Shown here: positions 17,378 through 26,432 of the stretch, in pieces
Numbering within the stretch: the stretch's first letter is position 1
How the letters are laid out: every line of letters starts with the position of its first letter
DNA from: Galactobacter caseinivorans
GTDB lineage: Bacteria > Actinomycetota > Actinomycetes > Actinomycetales > Micrococcaceae
Direction: 5' to 3'
DNA length: 64,000 nt
Assembly (NCBI RefSeq): GCF_003640665.1
Contig: NZ_QQXL01000001.1
Location: 372,001 to 436,000 of the forward strand
Notes under the pieces: generated by a model
Database searches by the model: none
Told to the model about the DNA's origin: nothing
The model's input: only the letters and a program-made list of their open reading frames with translations
Program-made: the position numbers and the translations under genes

Positions 17378-18690
17378 GAACCAATGCCCAGGAATTCGCC
17401 ACGGCCCAGGCCATCATGCCCGGCGGCGTGAACTCTCCCGTCCGGGCCTTTGGCTCCGTGGGCGGGGTGCCCCCGTTCCTCGTGGACGCCCACGGCGCCC
17501 ACGTCACGGACGTGGAGGGCAAGCGCTACGTTGACCTCGTCATGTCCTGGGGCCCCGCGCTGCTTGGCCACTCCCACCCGGCCGTGATCGAGGCCGTGCA
17601 CCGCGCCGTGGATCACGGGCTCTCCTTTGGGGCGTCCACCCCGGCCGAGTCCCGCCTGGCCGGGCTCATTGCCGGGCGCATGGGCGGCGTGGAGCGGGTG
17701 CGCCTGGTCTCCACCGGCACCGAGGCCACCATGACCGCCGTGCGCCTAGCCCGCGGCTACACCGGCCGGGACCTCATCGTGAAGTTTGCCGGCTGCTACC
17801 ACGGTCACGTGGACGCGCTTTTGGCCGCCGCCGGCTCCGGCCTGGCGACGCTGGCGCTGCCCGGCTCCGCCGGCGTGCCCGCGGCCGTCACCGCGGAGAC
17901 GCTGGTGCTTCCCTTCAACGACCGCACCGCTGTGGATGCGGCCTTTGAGCAGTATGGCCAGCGCATCGCGGCCGTCATCACCGAATCCGCCCCCTGCAAC
18001 ATGGGTGTGGTGCTCCCGGAGGAGGGCTTCAACGCCTACCTGCGCGCCAAGACCACGGAGGCGGGCTCCCTGCTGATCGTGGACGAGGTGCTCACGGGCT
18101 TCCGCGCCTCAGACGCCGGCTACTGGGGCCTCACCGGCCGCACCGAGGGCTGGGTCCCTGACCTCTTCACCTTCGGCAAGGTCATTGGCGGCGGCATGCC
18201 CGCGGCCGCGCTGGCAGGACCCGCCCAGATCATGGACTTCCTGGCTCCTCTTGGACCCGTGTACCAGGCTGGCACGCTCTCCGGTAACCCCGTCGCGACC
18301 GCCGCCGGGATCGCCCAACTGGAGCACGCGACGTCGGACATGTACGCCAACATCGACGCCCGCTCGCTGCAACTGCAGGACGAGCTGAGCGCCGCGCTGA
18401 ACGCCGCAGGCGTGGATCACTCGCTGCAGGTGGCTGGCAACCTCTTCTCCGTGGCCTTTGGCACCTCAGAGCGCGGCGTGCACAACTACGCCGACGCCCA
18501 AGCGCAGGAGGGCTGGCGCTACACGCCGTTCTTCCACTCCATGCTGGAGCAGGGCGTGTACCTGCCGCCCAGCGTCTTTGAGGCGTGGTTCCTCTCCGAC
18601 GCGCACGACGACGCGGCGATGGATCAGATTGTCACCGCGCTTCCCGCCGCCGCCAGGGCCGCGGCGACGGCGACGGCGCCGGACGCCTAG
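17374..18690 (+). CDS. hemL: Glutamate-1-semialdehyde 2,1-aminomutase
   Basis: A 438-residue PLP-dependent class III aminotransferase that isomerises glutamate-1-semialdehyde to 5-aminolevulinate. The PLP lysine is Lys269 in [12 protein letters not shown]. Other hallmarks are [32 protein letters not shown] and [11 protein letters not shown]. The start ATG 17374 overlaps the hemB stop; an in-frame start lies further upstream but would run back into hemB without a ribosome site. It is the last gene of the heme cluster and is followed by a strong hairpin terminator shared with the convergent met operon. HemA makes its substrate from the divergent end of the cluster. Confidence 0.96.
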   Translation: MRTNAQEFATAQAIMPGGVNSPVRAFGSVGGVPPFLVDAHGAHVTDVEGKRYVDLVMSWGPALLGHSHPAVIEAVHRAVDHGLSFGASTPAESRLAGLIAGRMGGVERVRLVSTGTEATMTAVRLARGYTGRDLIVKFAGCYHGHVDALLAAAGSGLATLALPGSAGVPAAVTAETLVLPFNDRTAVDAAFEQYGQRIAAVITESAPCNMGVVLPEEGFNAYLRAKTTEAGSLLIVDEVLTGFRASDAGYWGLTGRTEGWVPDLFTFGKVIGGGMPAAALAGPAQIMDFLAPLGPVYQAGTLSGNPVATAAGIAQLEHATSDMYANIDARSLQLQDELSAALNAAGVDHSLQVAGNLFSVAFGTSERGVHNYADAQAQEGWRYTPFFHSMLEQGVYLPPSVFEAWFLSDAHDDAAMDQIVTALPAAARAAATATAPDA

Positions 18691-18746
18691 TCCTGCCGCG
18701 GCGCCGCGGTACAGTGCCGCGCGTCGCGACTCGACGGCAACAAGAA

Positions 18747-18780
18747 AAGGTTCCCCGCACCAACCGGTGCGGGGAACCTT
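18747..18780. terminator. Terminator between hemL and metQ, probably bidirectional
   Basis: A perfect 15-bp stem (18747-18761 with 18766-18780, loop AACC) lies between the convergent hemL and metQ genes. On the minus strand it is followed by TTTTCTTGTT, giving a good U-tract for the met operon. On the plus strand the T-run is short, so termination of hem transcripts may be weaker. Confidence 0.85.
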
Positions 18781-18800
18781 TGCATGTGGATCGGGAAGGA

Positions 18801-19652
18801 TCAGAACGCCGGGATGACGCTCTTATCCGGCCAGGTCTTCTCGATGTAGGCCTTGACCTCAGGGGAGTGCAGCAGCTCGTCAAGCTTCTTGACGGCGGGG
18901 GTCTCCTCGCCATCACGCCACACCAGGAAGTTGGCGTAGGGGTTGTTCTCAGCGGACTCCACGGCGATGGGCTTCTGGTCCAGCTTGGCGGAGAGCACAA
19001 AGTTACCGTTGACGATGGCGGCGGCGACCTTGGGGTCCTTGATCTGCTGGACCACGACCTCCGGGTTCATCTCGTTGAAGACCAGCTTCTTGGGGTTCTT
19101 GTCCGCGCTGGCATCGCCGGAGATGGCCAGGGCAGTGTCGGTGTCCTGGATGTCCTTGAGCACGCCGGCATCCTGGAGCACCTTCAGCGAGCGCACCTGG
19201 TTGGAGGCGTCGTTGGTGATGGCAATCGTGGAGCCCTCGGGGATGTCCGCGGCGTTCTGGTACTTCTCCGAGTAAGCGGAGATGGGCTCAAGGTGGATGC
19301 CCTCGCCGTGGGCAAACTTGTAGCCCTTGTCCTTGCTCTGCGCCTCAAGGTAGGGCAGGTGCTGGAAGAAGTTGGCGTCCACCGACTTGTCCTGCAGCGA
19401 GGTGTTGGGGGTGATGTAGTCATCAACCTCCTTGATCTCCAACTCAATGCCGGAGTCCTTGGTGAGGTTGTCCTTGACGTACTGCAGGATCTTGCCGTGG
19501 GGGATGGGGCTCGCGGCCACGGTGATCTTGACCGGCTTGGCCGGGTCAAGGGGCGGGGCAGAGGAGGCCGCCGGGGTGGAGCCGGCGCCGCAGGCGGACA
19601 GGGCCAGGGCCGCGACGGCGGCCAGGGCTGCAAACGAGAACTTCTTGCGCAC
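18801..19652 (-). CDS. metQ: Methionine ABC transporter substrate-binding lipoprotein
   Basis: A 283-residue NlpA/MetQ-family lipoprotein that captures D/L-methionine outside the membrane. The signal peptide ends with the lipobox LSAC at about residues 18-21, followed by a Ser/Ala/Pro linker. Family motifs are VAASPIPHGKIL, DANFFQHLPYLE and IAITNDASNQVRSL. The GTG start is preceded by AAGGAG. It is the last gene of metN-metI-metQ; 104 bp separate it from metI, wider than the metN-metI overlap. Confidence 0.93.
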   Translation of the reverse strand: MRKKFSFAALAAVAALALSACGAGSTPAASSAPPLDPAKPVKITVAASPIPHGKILQYVKDNLTKDSGIELEIKEVDDYITPNTSLQDKSVDANFFQHLPYLEAQSKDKGYKFAHGEGIHLEPISAYSEKYQNAADIPEGSTIAITNDASNQVRSLKVLQDAGVLKDIQDTDTALAISGDASADKNPKKLVFNEMNPEVVVQQIKDPKVAAAIVNGNFVLSAKLDQKPIAVESAENNPYANFLVWRDGEETPAVKKLDELLHSPEVKAYIEKTWPDKSVIPAF

Positions 19653-19756
19653 GAGAGTGCTCCTTGATGACGGGCCGCTGGGTAAATAAAGGCGGCGACG
19701 ACGCAGCTGGCGGCTACCGGCTGCAGTTCCGGCCCTGGGGCCGGGAGAATGGGGGG

Positions 19757-20470
19757 TTAGCGGTGATCCACGACGCGGGTGAGGCGATCACCGAGGAACT
19801 GAATGAGCTGCACCAGCACCACCATGATCACGAGGACCACAAGCATGATGGAGAGCTCAAAGCGCTGATATCCGTAGTTGTACGCCAGGCGGCCTAGGCC
19901 GCCGCCGCCGATCAGGCCGGCCATGGCGGAGTAACCCACCAACGTGACCACGGTGGTGGTGATGGCCGCGACCATCGCGGGACGTGCCTCTGGCAGCGCG
20001 ACCTTGGAGACCAACTGGAAGCGGCTGGAACCCATGACGGACGCGGCGTCCAACTTGCCGCGGTCCACCTCACGCAGCGCAGACTCCACGAGGCGGGCAA
20101 AGAACGGGACTGTGCCGATGGTCAGCGAGACGCTGGCCGCCATGGGGCCAAGCGAGGTGCCGACCAGGATGCGCGTGAAGGGGATCAGCGTGAGCATCAA
20201 GATGGCGTAGGGGATGGAGCGCAGGATGTTCACGATGACCCAGGACAGGACCACCTTCACAAAGACATCAAGCCACTTGGGCAGGATCCCCCCGCGGGAG
20301 CTGGCCCAGAGCAACACGCCAAAGACGGTGCCGATCAGCACGGTGGCGATGCCAGAGATGGCGACCATTTGCAGCGTCTCCACCAGGGCGTCGCCAATCA
20401 CCTTCCAGATGCCGGTGGCCTTGAGCGGCGCAAAGAAGTCATCGGCGGCAAGAATCACAGACTGGCTCAT
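19757..20470 (-). CDS. metI: Methionine ABC transporter permease
   Basis: A 237-residue integral membrane protein with five or six transmembrane helices, of the BPD-transp_1/MetI family. The coupling-loop signature lies near residue 140-160 (DAASVMGSSRFQLVSKVALPEARP). It forms the channel for methionine with MetN. The start overlaps the metN stop (ATGA), with GGAGGTGG as the ribosome site inside metN, indicating coupled translation. Confidence 0.93.
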   Translation of the reverse strand: MSQSVILAADDFFAPLKATGIWKVIGDALVETLQMVAISGIATVLIGTVFGVLLWASSRGGILPKWLDVFVKVVLSWVIVNILRSIPYAILMLTLIPFTRILVGTSLGPMAASVSLTIGTVPFFARLVESALREVDRGKLDAASVMGSSRFQLVSKVALPEARPAMVAAITTTVVTLVGYSAMAGLIGGGGLGRLAYNYGYQRFELSIMLVVLVIMVVLVQLIQFLGDRLTRVVDHR

Positions 20471-21471
20471 GCGGCCACCTCCGGGGAAACGGGTGCGGTC
20501 ACGGTCGCGCCCATGCGGCGCAGCTCGCTCTGGATGTGGTCGGCGTCGACGCCAGCAGGGATGGCCACTCGCAGCCGCGACACGCGGCCACCAGCGATGC
20601 GCTCAATGGAGCCGGCCATCACGGGAACGTCGCTACCGGCCAGGCGCGAGGCCTCGGCAACAAACGGAAGATCGACGGCGTCGCCCACAGCCAGGATGTC
20701 CAGGGCCGTTTCTCCGGACCGCAGCGGGGTCGCGGACAGCGGCGGCAGCGGAACCAGCTGCTGTGTCAGGGCGCCGTTGGAAGCAACGACCTCTTCCACG
20801 GAACCGGACTCCACAATGGTGCCGTTCTGCAGCAGGGACACGGAGTCACACAGCGTCTTCACGACGCTCATCTCGTGGGTGATCACCAGGACGGTGAGGC
20901 CAAGACGATCACGCACATCGCGGATGAGCTGGAGCACCTCTGCGGTGGAGGACGGGTCAAGGGCAGAGGTGGGCTCGTCGCAGAGCAAGACCTTGGGGTC
21001 CGCGGCCAGAGCGCGGGCAATGCCAACCCGCTGCTTCTGTCCGCCGGAGAGCTGGGAGGGGTAGGCCCCCTCGGCGCCCTTCAGGCCCACCAGCTCAAGC
21101 AGCTCGGTGGCACGGGCCAGGCGCTTCTCACGGGAGAGGCCGGAGATTTCTAGCGGGTAGGCCACGTTGCGCACGGCGGTGCGGGCGTCAAAGAGGTTGG
21201 CGTGCTGGAAGACCAGCCCGATGCGGCGGCGGGCCGCCTGCAGATCCGTTCCGGAGAGCGCGGTCAGGTCCTGCCCATCGATGGACAGGGTGCCGGAGCT
21301 GGGAGTGTCCAGGAGGGTCAGACAGCGCACGAGCGTGGACTTGCCGGCGCCGGACTGGCCCACGATGCCGTGGATTTGGGCATCTGGCACGGCCAGGGAG
21401 ACGTCTTTGAGCGCCTGCACGCGGCGGTCGCCGGAGACGAACTCCTTGCTCAGATGGGAAACAGTGATCAC
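20467..21471 (-). CDS. metN: Methionine ABC transporter ATP-binding protein
   Basis: A 334-residue ATPase. Walker A GQSGAGKST is at residues 38-46; the signature LSGGQKQR and Walker B LLCDEPTSALD follow. The C-terminal ~90 residues match the regulatory NIL domain, which binds methionine and inhibits transport. It starts at GTG 21471. A compact hairpin leader directly precedes it. As first gene of metN-metI-metQ, its leader is the place for operon control, but I could not recognise a SAM riboswitch there. Confidence 0.93.
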   Translation of the reverse strand: MITVSHLSKEFVSGDRRVQALKDVSLAVPDAQIHGIVGQSGAGKSTLVRCLTLLDTPSSGTLSIDGQDLTALSGTDLQAARRRIGLVFQHANLFDARTAVRNVAYPLEISGLSREKRLARATELLELVGLKGAEGAYPSQLSGGQKQRVGIARALAADPKVLLCDEPTSALDPSSTAEVLQLIRDVRDRLGLTVLVITHEMSVVKTLCDSVSLLQNGTIVESGSVEEVVASNGALTQQLVPLPPLSATPLRSGETALDILAVGDAVDLPFVAEASRLAGSDVPVMAGSIERIAGGRVSRLRVAIPAGVDADHIQSELRRMGATVTAPVSPEVAA

Positions 21472-21487
21472 GGGTGTCTGGGGTCCT

Positions 21488-21541
21488 CTTCAACGCGGGG
21501 AGTGATGCAACCTCCCCATTGAAGCACCCGCGAAGATTATC
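21488..21541 (-). promoter_or_regulatory. Promoter and leader hairpin of the metNIQ operon
   Basis: On the minus strand GATAAT (21536-21541) is a good -10 element. The predicted leader of about 58 nt opens with a hairpin: CTTCAA pairs with TTGAAG (21524-21519 with 21493-21488), and inside it GGGGAG pairs with CTCCCC, around a 9-nt loop. The hairpin ends beside the AGGA ribosome site. Two similar GGCAA-containing blocks lie just upstream, around 21550 and 21593. Confidence 0.45.
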
Positions 21542-21742
21542 GACCGAATGGCCTCTCTTGCCGACGAATCTCCCAGGTGTGCGGCAATGTGCGCCCCTTT
21601 GCCGAAGAAGTGAGCGGTATGCCCGGATTGCGCCGAACGAGTGCATGTTCCCAGGCCCGCGTGGCGGAACCATGTGACGTATGAATCCCGTCACAGGAGG
21701 TCACACGTGTGTCAATCGGCACATCACCCCCGCAGCGGCGCC

Positions 21743-22501
21743 TCAGCCCTCGCGGGGGCCCAAGTCCGCGCGCGGCCAGACGGCGTCCACGCTCGCGGAG
21801 GGATCCTTGCGGCGCAGAAAGTCCTGGAAATTCTCTGCCCAGGCGCGCTGCCACCCCTCTTGTGCCGTGTGCAGCTGGGGCAGCTCCACCTGGATCTGGG
21901 CGGCGTACTTGCGGGCAATGGCATCCGCCACGCCGACGGTGGCAAGGGCGTCCGCCGCGGAAGTGTGGGCGTTCACCAGGGACACCCCGTAGTGCTCGCT
22001 CATGGCCGTCAGGGTGCGCTTGCCGCGGCGGTACTTGTCCACCGCGCGGTCAAGCACCAGAGGGTCAATCACGGGGAACGGGCGAATGGAGGGGACCCCC
22101 ACCCTCCGGGACTCCGCCTCTAGCACCGTGAAGTCATAGGGGGCGTTGAAGGCCATGACGGGCATGGTCTGGAAGAGGTTTCCCAGCAGCTGAGCGATCT
22201 GGGCAATCGCCGTGGCCGGGTCCTGCCCCTCAGCGCGCGCCTTCTCCGTCGTGATGCCGTGCACGGCGGCGGCCTCCTCCGGGATCTCCACGCCCGGATC
22301 AACCAACCACTCGTGGTGCTGGAGCAGTTCGTTGCGACCGTTCACGATCACGACGGAGGCCGTCACGATGCGTGCGGTGCGCGGATCCCGCCCGGTGGTC
22401 TCCAGGTCAAACGCCGCCCGTGGCAGTTCATGCCAGGCCACGGCGCCTCCCGTCGCATCGCCGAGGGGGAGCTGGTCTTGAATGTTGTTCTCGTGCGCCA
22501 T
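21743..22501 (-). CDS. DnaQ-like 3'-5' exonuclease (DEDDh)
   Basis: A 252-residue exonuclease with the DEDDh fold. Motifs are FDLETTGRDP (Asp and Glu, near residues 31-40), NAPYDF (Asp) and NAHTSAADA (His and Asp). It resembles the epsilon proofreading subunit and RNase T/oligoribonuclease-like enzymes, and it is annotated as an exonuclease or DNA polymerase III epsilon-like protein in relatives. The substrate is unknown. The start ATG has no Shine-Dalgarno; TAACGT ends 6 nt upstream, so the gene is probably leaderless. It is divergent from the alkyltransferase-like gene at the head of a DNA-repair island, which fits a DNA-processing role. Confidence 0.88.
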   Translation of the reverse strand: MAHENNIQDQLPLGDATGGAVAWHELPRAAFDLETTGRDPRTARIVTASVVIVNGRNELLQHHEWLVDPGVEIPEEAAAVHGITTEKARAEGQDPATAIAQIAQLLGNLFQTMPVMAFNAPYDFTVLEAESRRVGVPSIRPFPVIDPLVLDRAVDKYRRGKRTLTAMSEHYGVSLVNAHTSAADALATVGVADAIARKYAAQIQVELPQLHTAQEGWQRAWAENFQDFLRRKDPSASVDAVWPRADLGPREG

Positions 22502-22507
22502 GCCCTC

Positions 22508-22513
22508 ACGTTA
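22508..22513 (-). promoter_or_regulatory. -10 element of the DnaQ-like gene, leaderless
   Basis: TAACGT on the minus strand, 6 nt before the ATG start at 22501, with no ribosome-binding site. Confidence 0.5.
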
Positions 22514-22589
22514 TCGCGGCCGGGCCACGGCGTGCGCGGCGCCGGGCTTGGCCTGTGGATAGCGCCCGTCGTCGCGGCGCGCGCGCCGC

Positions 22590-22595
22590 TAGAGT
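22590..22595 (+). promoter_or_regulatory. -10 element of the alkyltransferase-like gene, leaderless
   Basis: TAGAGT ends 7 nt before the GTG at 22603. It supports that GTG as the true start. Confidence 0.5.
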
Positions 22596-22602
22596 GGGCA
22601 GC

Positions 22603-23007
22603 GTGGTGAACCCGAGGTTTAGCGATCCAGAGGCAGTAGATGAGGCGGTCTATCGCGTCATCGAGGCCGTCCCGCCCGGCCGGGTGACCTCTTACGGCGC
22701 CGTGGCAGAGATCATTGGGCTGTCCACTCCCCGGCGCCCTGCAGGTGCCATGCGCAAGGCTCCGGAGGGCCTCACGTGGTGGCGGATTGTCCGCGGCGAC
22801 GGCACCATGACCGCGCCGCTCTTTGCCCGCGGCCGCGCGCATTGGGACGCGGAGGGCACCCCGCGGGATGAGGACAGGATTCATCGCAGCGCGTTCTGGA
22901 AGCCCACCGCCGCGGAGCTCGACACCCTGCAGCTGAGGCTGGATGAGGTGCTTGGCGTCCCGGCCAGCGAGCCGGAGTCTCCCTCCGATTCCCCCGCGGC
23001 GGACTGA
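22603..23007 (+). CDS. Alkyltransferase-like protein (ATL/MGMT family, no active cysteine)
   Basis: A 134-residue protein of the alkyltransferase-like family, related to the DNA-binding domain of O6-methylguanine methyltransferase. The helix-turn-helix segment VPPGRVTSYGAVAEI is clear. Where MGMT has the alkyl-accepting PCHR, this protein has TWWRIVR, so there is no acceptor cysteine. Known ATLs bind O6-alkylguanine, flip the base and pass the lesion to nucleotide-excision repair. The start is GTG 22603 (a second GTG follows) with a leaderless promoter pattern. The gene directly precedes adnA, as in mycobacteria (Rv3204 near Rv3202c/Rv3201c). Confidence 0.88.
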   Translation: MVNPRFSDPEAVDEAVYRVIEAVPPGRVTSYGAVAEIIGLSTPRRPAGAMRKAPEGLTWWRIVRGDGTMTAPLFARGRAHWDAEGTPRDEDRIHRSAFWKPTAAELDTLQLRLDEVLGVPASEPESPSDSPAAD

Positions 23008-23058
23008 AACGACGCGCCCGGTTGGGAAGGTGTCGGCCCAGGGTGGTCTCATAAGGGG

Positions 23059-26000
23059 GTGAACCTCCCACAGCTCATCTCCCAGCCAGGCCACGGCCCC
23101 GTCCTTGTGGTGGGCGGGCCAGGAACGGGCAAGAGCACCGTGGCGCTTGAGGTCGTCATTGACCGGCTCCGCGCAGGCACCCACCAGGACGCCATCCTTG
23201 CCTTGGTTCCCACCCGGCAGCAGGCGGATCGCCTGCGTGATGAGCTGGCGCTGCGCTCCGGAGCCACCTTTGCCGAGCCGGTGGTGCGCACCTACTCGGC
23301 CTATGCCTTTGACCTCATCCGCCTGGCGCGGGAGCAGGGGCTGATCCGGGCGGACGGGCGGCCGCCGCGCCTGTTGGCCGGCGCGGATCAGGACGCGTTC
23401 ATCGCCGAGTTGCTGCGCGGGCACCGGGAACACGGCGGGGGGCCCGCCTGGCCGGATTCTCTTGGCCAGGCCGTGGGCACCCGCGGCTTCCGGCAGGAGC
23501 TGCGCCAGTTCCTTGATCGCGTCAGTGAATGGGGGCTTGAAGCGGACGACGTCGAGGGGTTGGGTCGGCGCTGCGGCGTCCCCGAGTGGGGGGCCTGCGC
23601 GCAGTTTCTGCGCGAGTACCGCCGGGTGGGGCAGCTGGCGCATTCGGAGGCCTTTGACCCGGCCGAGTTGGTGGGGCTGGCGCTGAAGGTGTTGCGCGCC
23701 TTCCCCGACTTTGCCGCCGTCCAGACCGGCGGCCTCGAATTACTCGTGGTGGATGACCTGCAAGAGGCCACCGGGTCCCAGCACGCCTTGGTGCGTTTCC
23801 TGGCGGACCCGGCCCGCGGGCGGCGCGACGCGGTCCTGCTGGCCTCCCCGGACACGGTGGTGCAGGGTTTCCGCGGCGCCCGCCCGGACCTGGTCCGCTT
23901 GCTCCCCGGGGAGCTTGGCGGGGACAACGGCCCGGCGGCGGTGGTGGAACTGACGCAGAATTTCCGGCTGAGCGCTCCGCTGAGCACCGCCATCCGCCGC
24001 GTCATGCTGCGCATCCCGTCCGCCACCGGCGAGTTGGGGCGCCGCTGGGAGCCCCGCCCGGAGGAGGGCGCCGCGGCTGGCCAGGCGGCTGGCACCGCCG
24101 CTGGCCAGGCGGCCGGCCCCGCAACGGGCCCCGCCGGCGCCGGGGCGTCCGCCGCCGAGCCGCCTGTCGACGTCCGCGTGGTGGAGTCCGTGGTGCACCG
24201 CGACCGGCTGGTCTCCCGGCACGTCCTTGAGGCGCACCTGAGCCGCGGCGTGGCCTACGAGGACATCGCAGTGATTGTGCGCAACGGCGCGCAGGTGCGC
24301 AGCGTGTCGCGTGCGCTTGGCCTGGACGGGATCTCCACCGAGGTGCCTCCCGTGGAGATTCCGCTGCGTGAGGAGGCCGCCGTGCTCCCGCTCCTGGCGC
24401 TGCTGGAGCGCGCCCTGGTCCCCGCCGCCCCCCGCGTCCGTGACCCCCGGGAGGCGCTGGCGGACGCCGCGGCAGTGCAGTCCCTCCTCACTGGCCCCTA
24501 CGGCCGCGCGTCCTCCCTGGATGTGCGTTGGCTGCGCCAGGAGCTGCTCATTCACGAGCGTGCGGCGCGCGGCCCCGAGGCGGAGGGGCCCGCCCCGTCC
24601 AGCACGCAGCTCCTCGCGGCGCTCCTGGATGGCGGCTACACCGCGTCTGAGTTGCGCGCCCTGGGGACCACCGCGCTGCCGGGCGTTCGCCTGCTTGACA
24701 TGCTCGCCGCCGCGCGCCAGCACCTGGAAGGCGAGCACACGCCGTCGACCGCCGTGTGGGCGCTCTGGGACACGGCCCGCGCCGCCGAGCCCTGGCGCGA
24801 GCAGGCGTTGGGGGAGCACGGGCTGCGCGGGGACCGCGCGCACCGGGACTTGGATGCGGTGATGGCGCTCTTCCAGGCGGCGGAGCGCTACGTGGATCAG
24901 CACCCAGGGGCCTCTGTCCCTGACTTTCTTGACCACGTGCGAGGGCAGGAACTGCCCATGGACTCCTTGGCCAGGACCGGCTCCACCAGCGGGCGCGTCA
25001 AGGTCTTAACGCCCGCCGCCGCGGCCGGACTGGAGTGGGACACGGTCATCGTGACGGGGCTGGAGGAGGGGCTGTGGCCCTCCACCGGGTTGCGCGGGCA
25101 GCTGCTGCGCTCGGATGAACTCGCGACGGTCGCGGAACTGGGACCGCAGGCCCTGCGAGACTCCACAGTGGCGCAAAAGCTGCGCGCCGTTCGCGATGAC
25201 GAGCTGCGCCAATTTGTCACGGCGCTCTCCCGGGCGCGCACCCAGCTGCACCTGATCGGCATCTCCGGGGATGACGCCACCCCCTCGAGCTTCCTTGAAC
25301 TGGTGCGCTCCGATCACGCTGAGCCGCTGGTCATCACCGCCGTGCCCCGCCCGCGCACCCTCACCACGCTGACCGCGCTGCTGCGCCGCACACTAGAGGC
25401 CGGCGCGGACGAAGCGGCGGCGGACGCGGCCGGCGTGCTGGCGCTCTTGAGCCTGGCAGAGCCTCCGGTGCCCGGAGCGGACCCCGCGAGATGGTGGGGG
25501 CTTGCCCCGCTCTCCAGCGCGGATCCCATCGTGGCCCCCGGTGCCGCGGTGCGGGTCTCACCGTCCAAGGTGGAGTCAGTGCTGAACTCCCCGCTGAACT
25601 GGTTCATCCAGGCGGCGGGAGGGGTGGCGCCCGTGGACTTTGCCCGCAGCCTTGGCACGCTGATCCACTCCATTGCCGAGCAATACCCGGAGGCCAGCCA
25701 GGAACAGCTCCTGGTGGCGTTGCATCACCGCTGGGATGAGTTGGAGATGCCGCAGAACTGGCTGGGCTCCACCGAGCGCGAGCGCGCCGAGCGGATGCTG
25801 GGCCGCCTGGCCGGCTACTACGAGAGCGCCAGCGCTGCCGGACGCAGTCTGGTGGGGTTGGAACAGGGGATTGGCGTGGACCTGGAGCCGCGCTCGCCGG
25901 GGGAGCACCCGGTGCGGATCAACGGATCCATCGACCGGGTGGAGGCGGACGCGGAGGGGCGCCCCTACGTGGTGGACCTCAAGACCGGAAAGCTCATTCC

Positions 26001-26406
26001 CACCGCGGTGGAGGCCCAGCAGCACCCGCAGCTGGCCACCTATCAGGCGGCAATCCTGGCTGGTGCGCTGCTGGCGCCGCAAGAGACACTGCCCGACGAC
26101 GTTGGCGTGGGTGACAACGTTGGTGCGGGTGACCGGGCGGGGTTGACCGGACTCGGCGACCCGACCCATCCGGCGGGGGCCGCCTTGGTCGCCGTCGGGA
26201 CAGAGACGGCAAAGGCCACGGTGCGCGCGCAGGCGCCCATCGAAGCGGAAGAGAATTGGGCGGCGGACATGGTGGCTGATGCGGCGGAGTTGATGTCTCG
26301 GGCGGACTTTGTGGCCATGCACGAGCAGGGCGGGGCGGCGGTGCGTTGCACCCTTCCCGGCGCCTGCCCGCTGTGCGCAGAGGGACGCCAGGTGACCGAG
26401 CCGTGA
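23059..26406 (+). CDS. adnA: AdnA-like subunit of the AdnAB helicase-nuclease
   Basis: A 1115-residue UvrD-like ATPase fused to a RecB-type nuclease. Walker A GGPGTGKST is at residues 19-27. The expected DExQD box reads VDDLQEA, an altered form. A low-complexity Ala/Gly/Pro linker lies around 335-370. The C-terminal PD-(D/E)xK nuclease has a VVDLKTGK motif (Asp973, Lys975) followed by QLATYQ. Three cysteines (1097, 1103, 1106) sit at the extreme C-terminus. AdnAB resects double-strand breaks in actinobacteria lacking RecBCD/AddAB as main resection motor. The start is GTG 23059. adnB follows after 26 nt. Assignment as AdnA rather than AdnB rests on order and on the altered motif II. Confidence 0.85.
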   Translation: MNLPQLISQPGHGPVLVVGGPGTGKSTVALEVVIDRLRAGTHQDAILALVPTRQQADRLRDELALRSGATFAEPVVRTYSAYAFDLIRLAREQGLIRADGRPPRLLAGADQDAFIAELLRGHREHGGGPAWPDSLGQAVGTRGFRQELRQFLDRVSEWGLEADDVEGLGRRCGVPEWGACAQFLREYRRVGQLAHSEAFDPAELVGLALKVLRAFPDFAAVQTGGLELLVVDDLQEATGSQHALVRFLADPARGRRDAVLLASPDTVVQGFRGARPDLVRLLPGELGGDNGPAAVVELTQNFRLSAPLSTAIRRVMLRIPSATGELGRRWEPRPEEGAAAGQAAGTAAGQAAGPATGPAGAGASAAEPPVDVRVVESVVHRDRLVSRHVLEAHLSRGVAYEDIAVIVRNGAQVRSVSRALGLDGISTEVPPVEIPLREEAAVLPLLALLERALVPAAPRVRDPREALADAAAVQSLLTGPYGRASSLDVRWLRQELLIHERAARGPEAEGPAPSSTQLLAALLDGGYTASELRALGTTALPGVRLLDMLAAARQHLEGEHTPSTAVWALWDTARAAEPWREQALGEHGLRGDRAHRDLDAVMALFQAAERYVDQHPGASVPDFLDHVRGQELPMDSLARTGSTSGRVKVLTPAAAAGLEWDTVIVTGLEEGLWPSTGLRGQLLRSDELATVAELGPQALRDSTVAQKLRAVRDDELRQFVTALSRARTQLHLIGISGDDATPSSFLELVRSDHAEPLVITAVPRPRTLTTLTALLRRTLEAGADEAAADAAGVLALLSLAEPPVPGADPARWWGLAPLSSADPIVAPGAAVRVSPSKVESVLNSPLNWFIQAAGGVAPVDFARSLGTLIHSIAEQYPEASQEQLLVALHHRWDELEMPQNWLGSTERERAERMLGRLAGYYESASAAGRSLVGLEQGIGVDLEPRSPGEHPVRINGSIDRVEADAEGRPYVVDLKTGKLIPTAVEAQQHPQLATYQAAILAGALLAPQETLPDDVGVGDNVGAGDRAGLTGLGDPTHPAGAALVAVGTETAKATVRAQAPIEAEENWAADMVADAAELMSRADFVAMHEQGGAAVRCTLPGACPLCAEGRQVTEP

Positions 26407-26432
26407 GCCGCGCATCGATGAGGGATGGGGAC

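Noticed and set aside
21472-21742. SAM riboswitch upstream of metN
   Set aside because: I looked for SAM-I, SAM-II and SAM-IV core sequences on the minus strand and saw none; only a small hairpin is supported.
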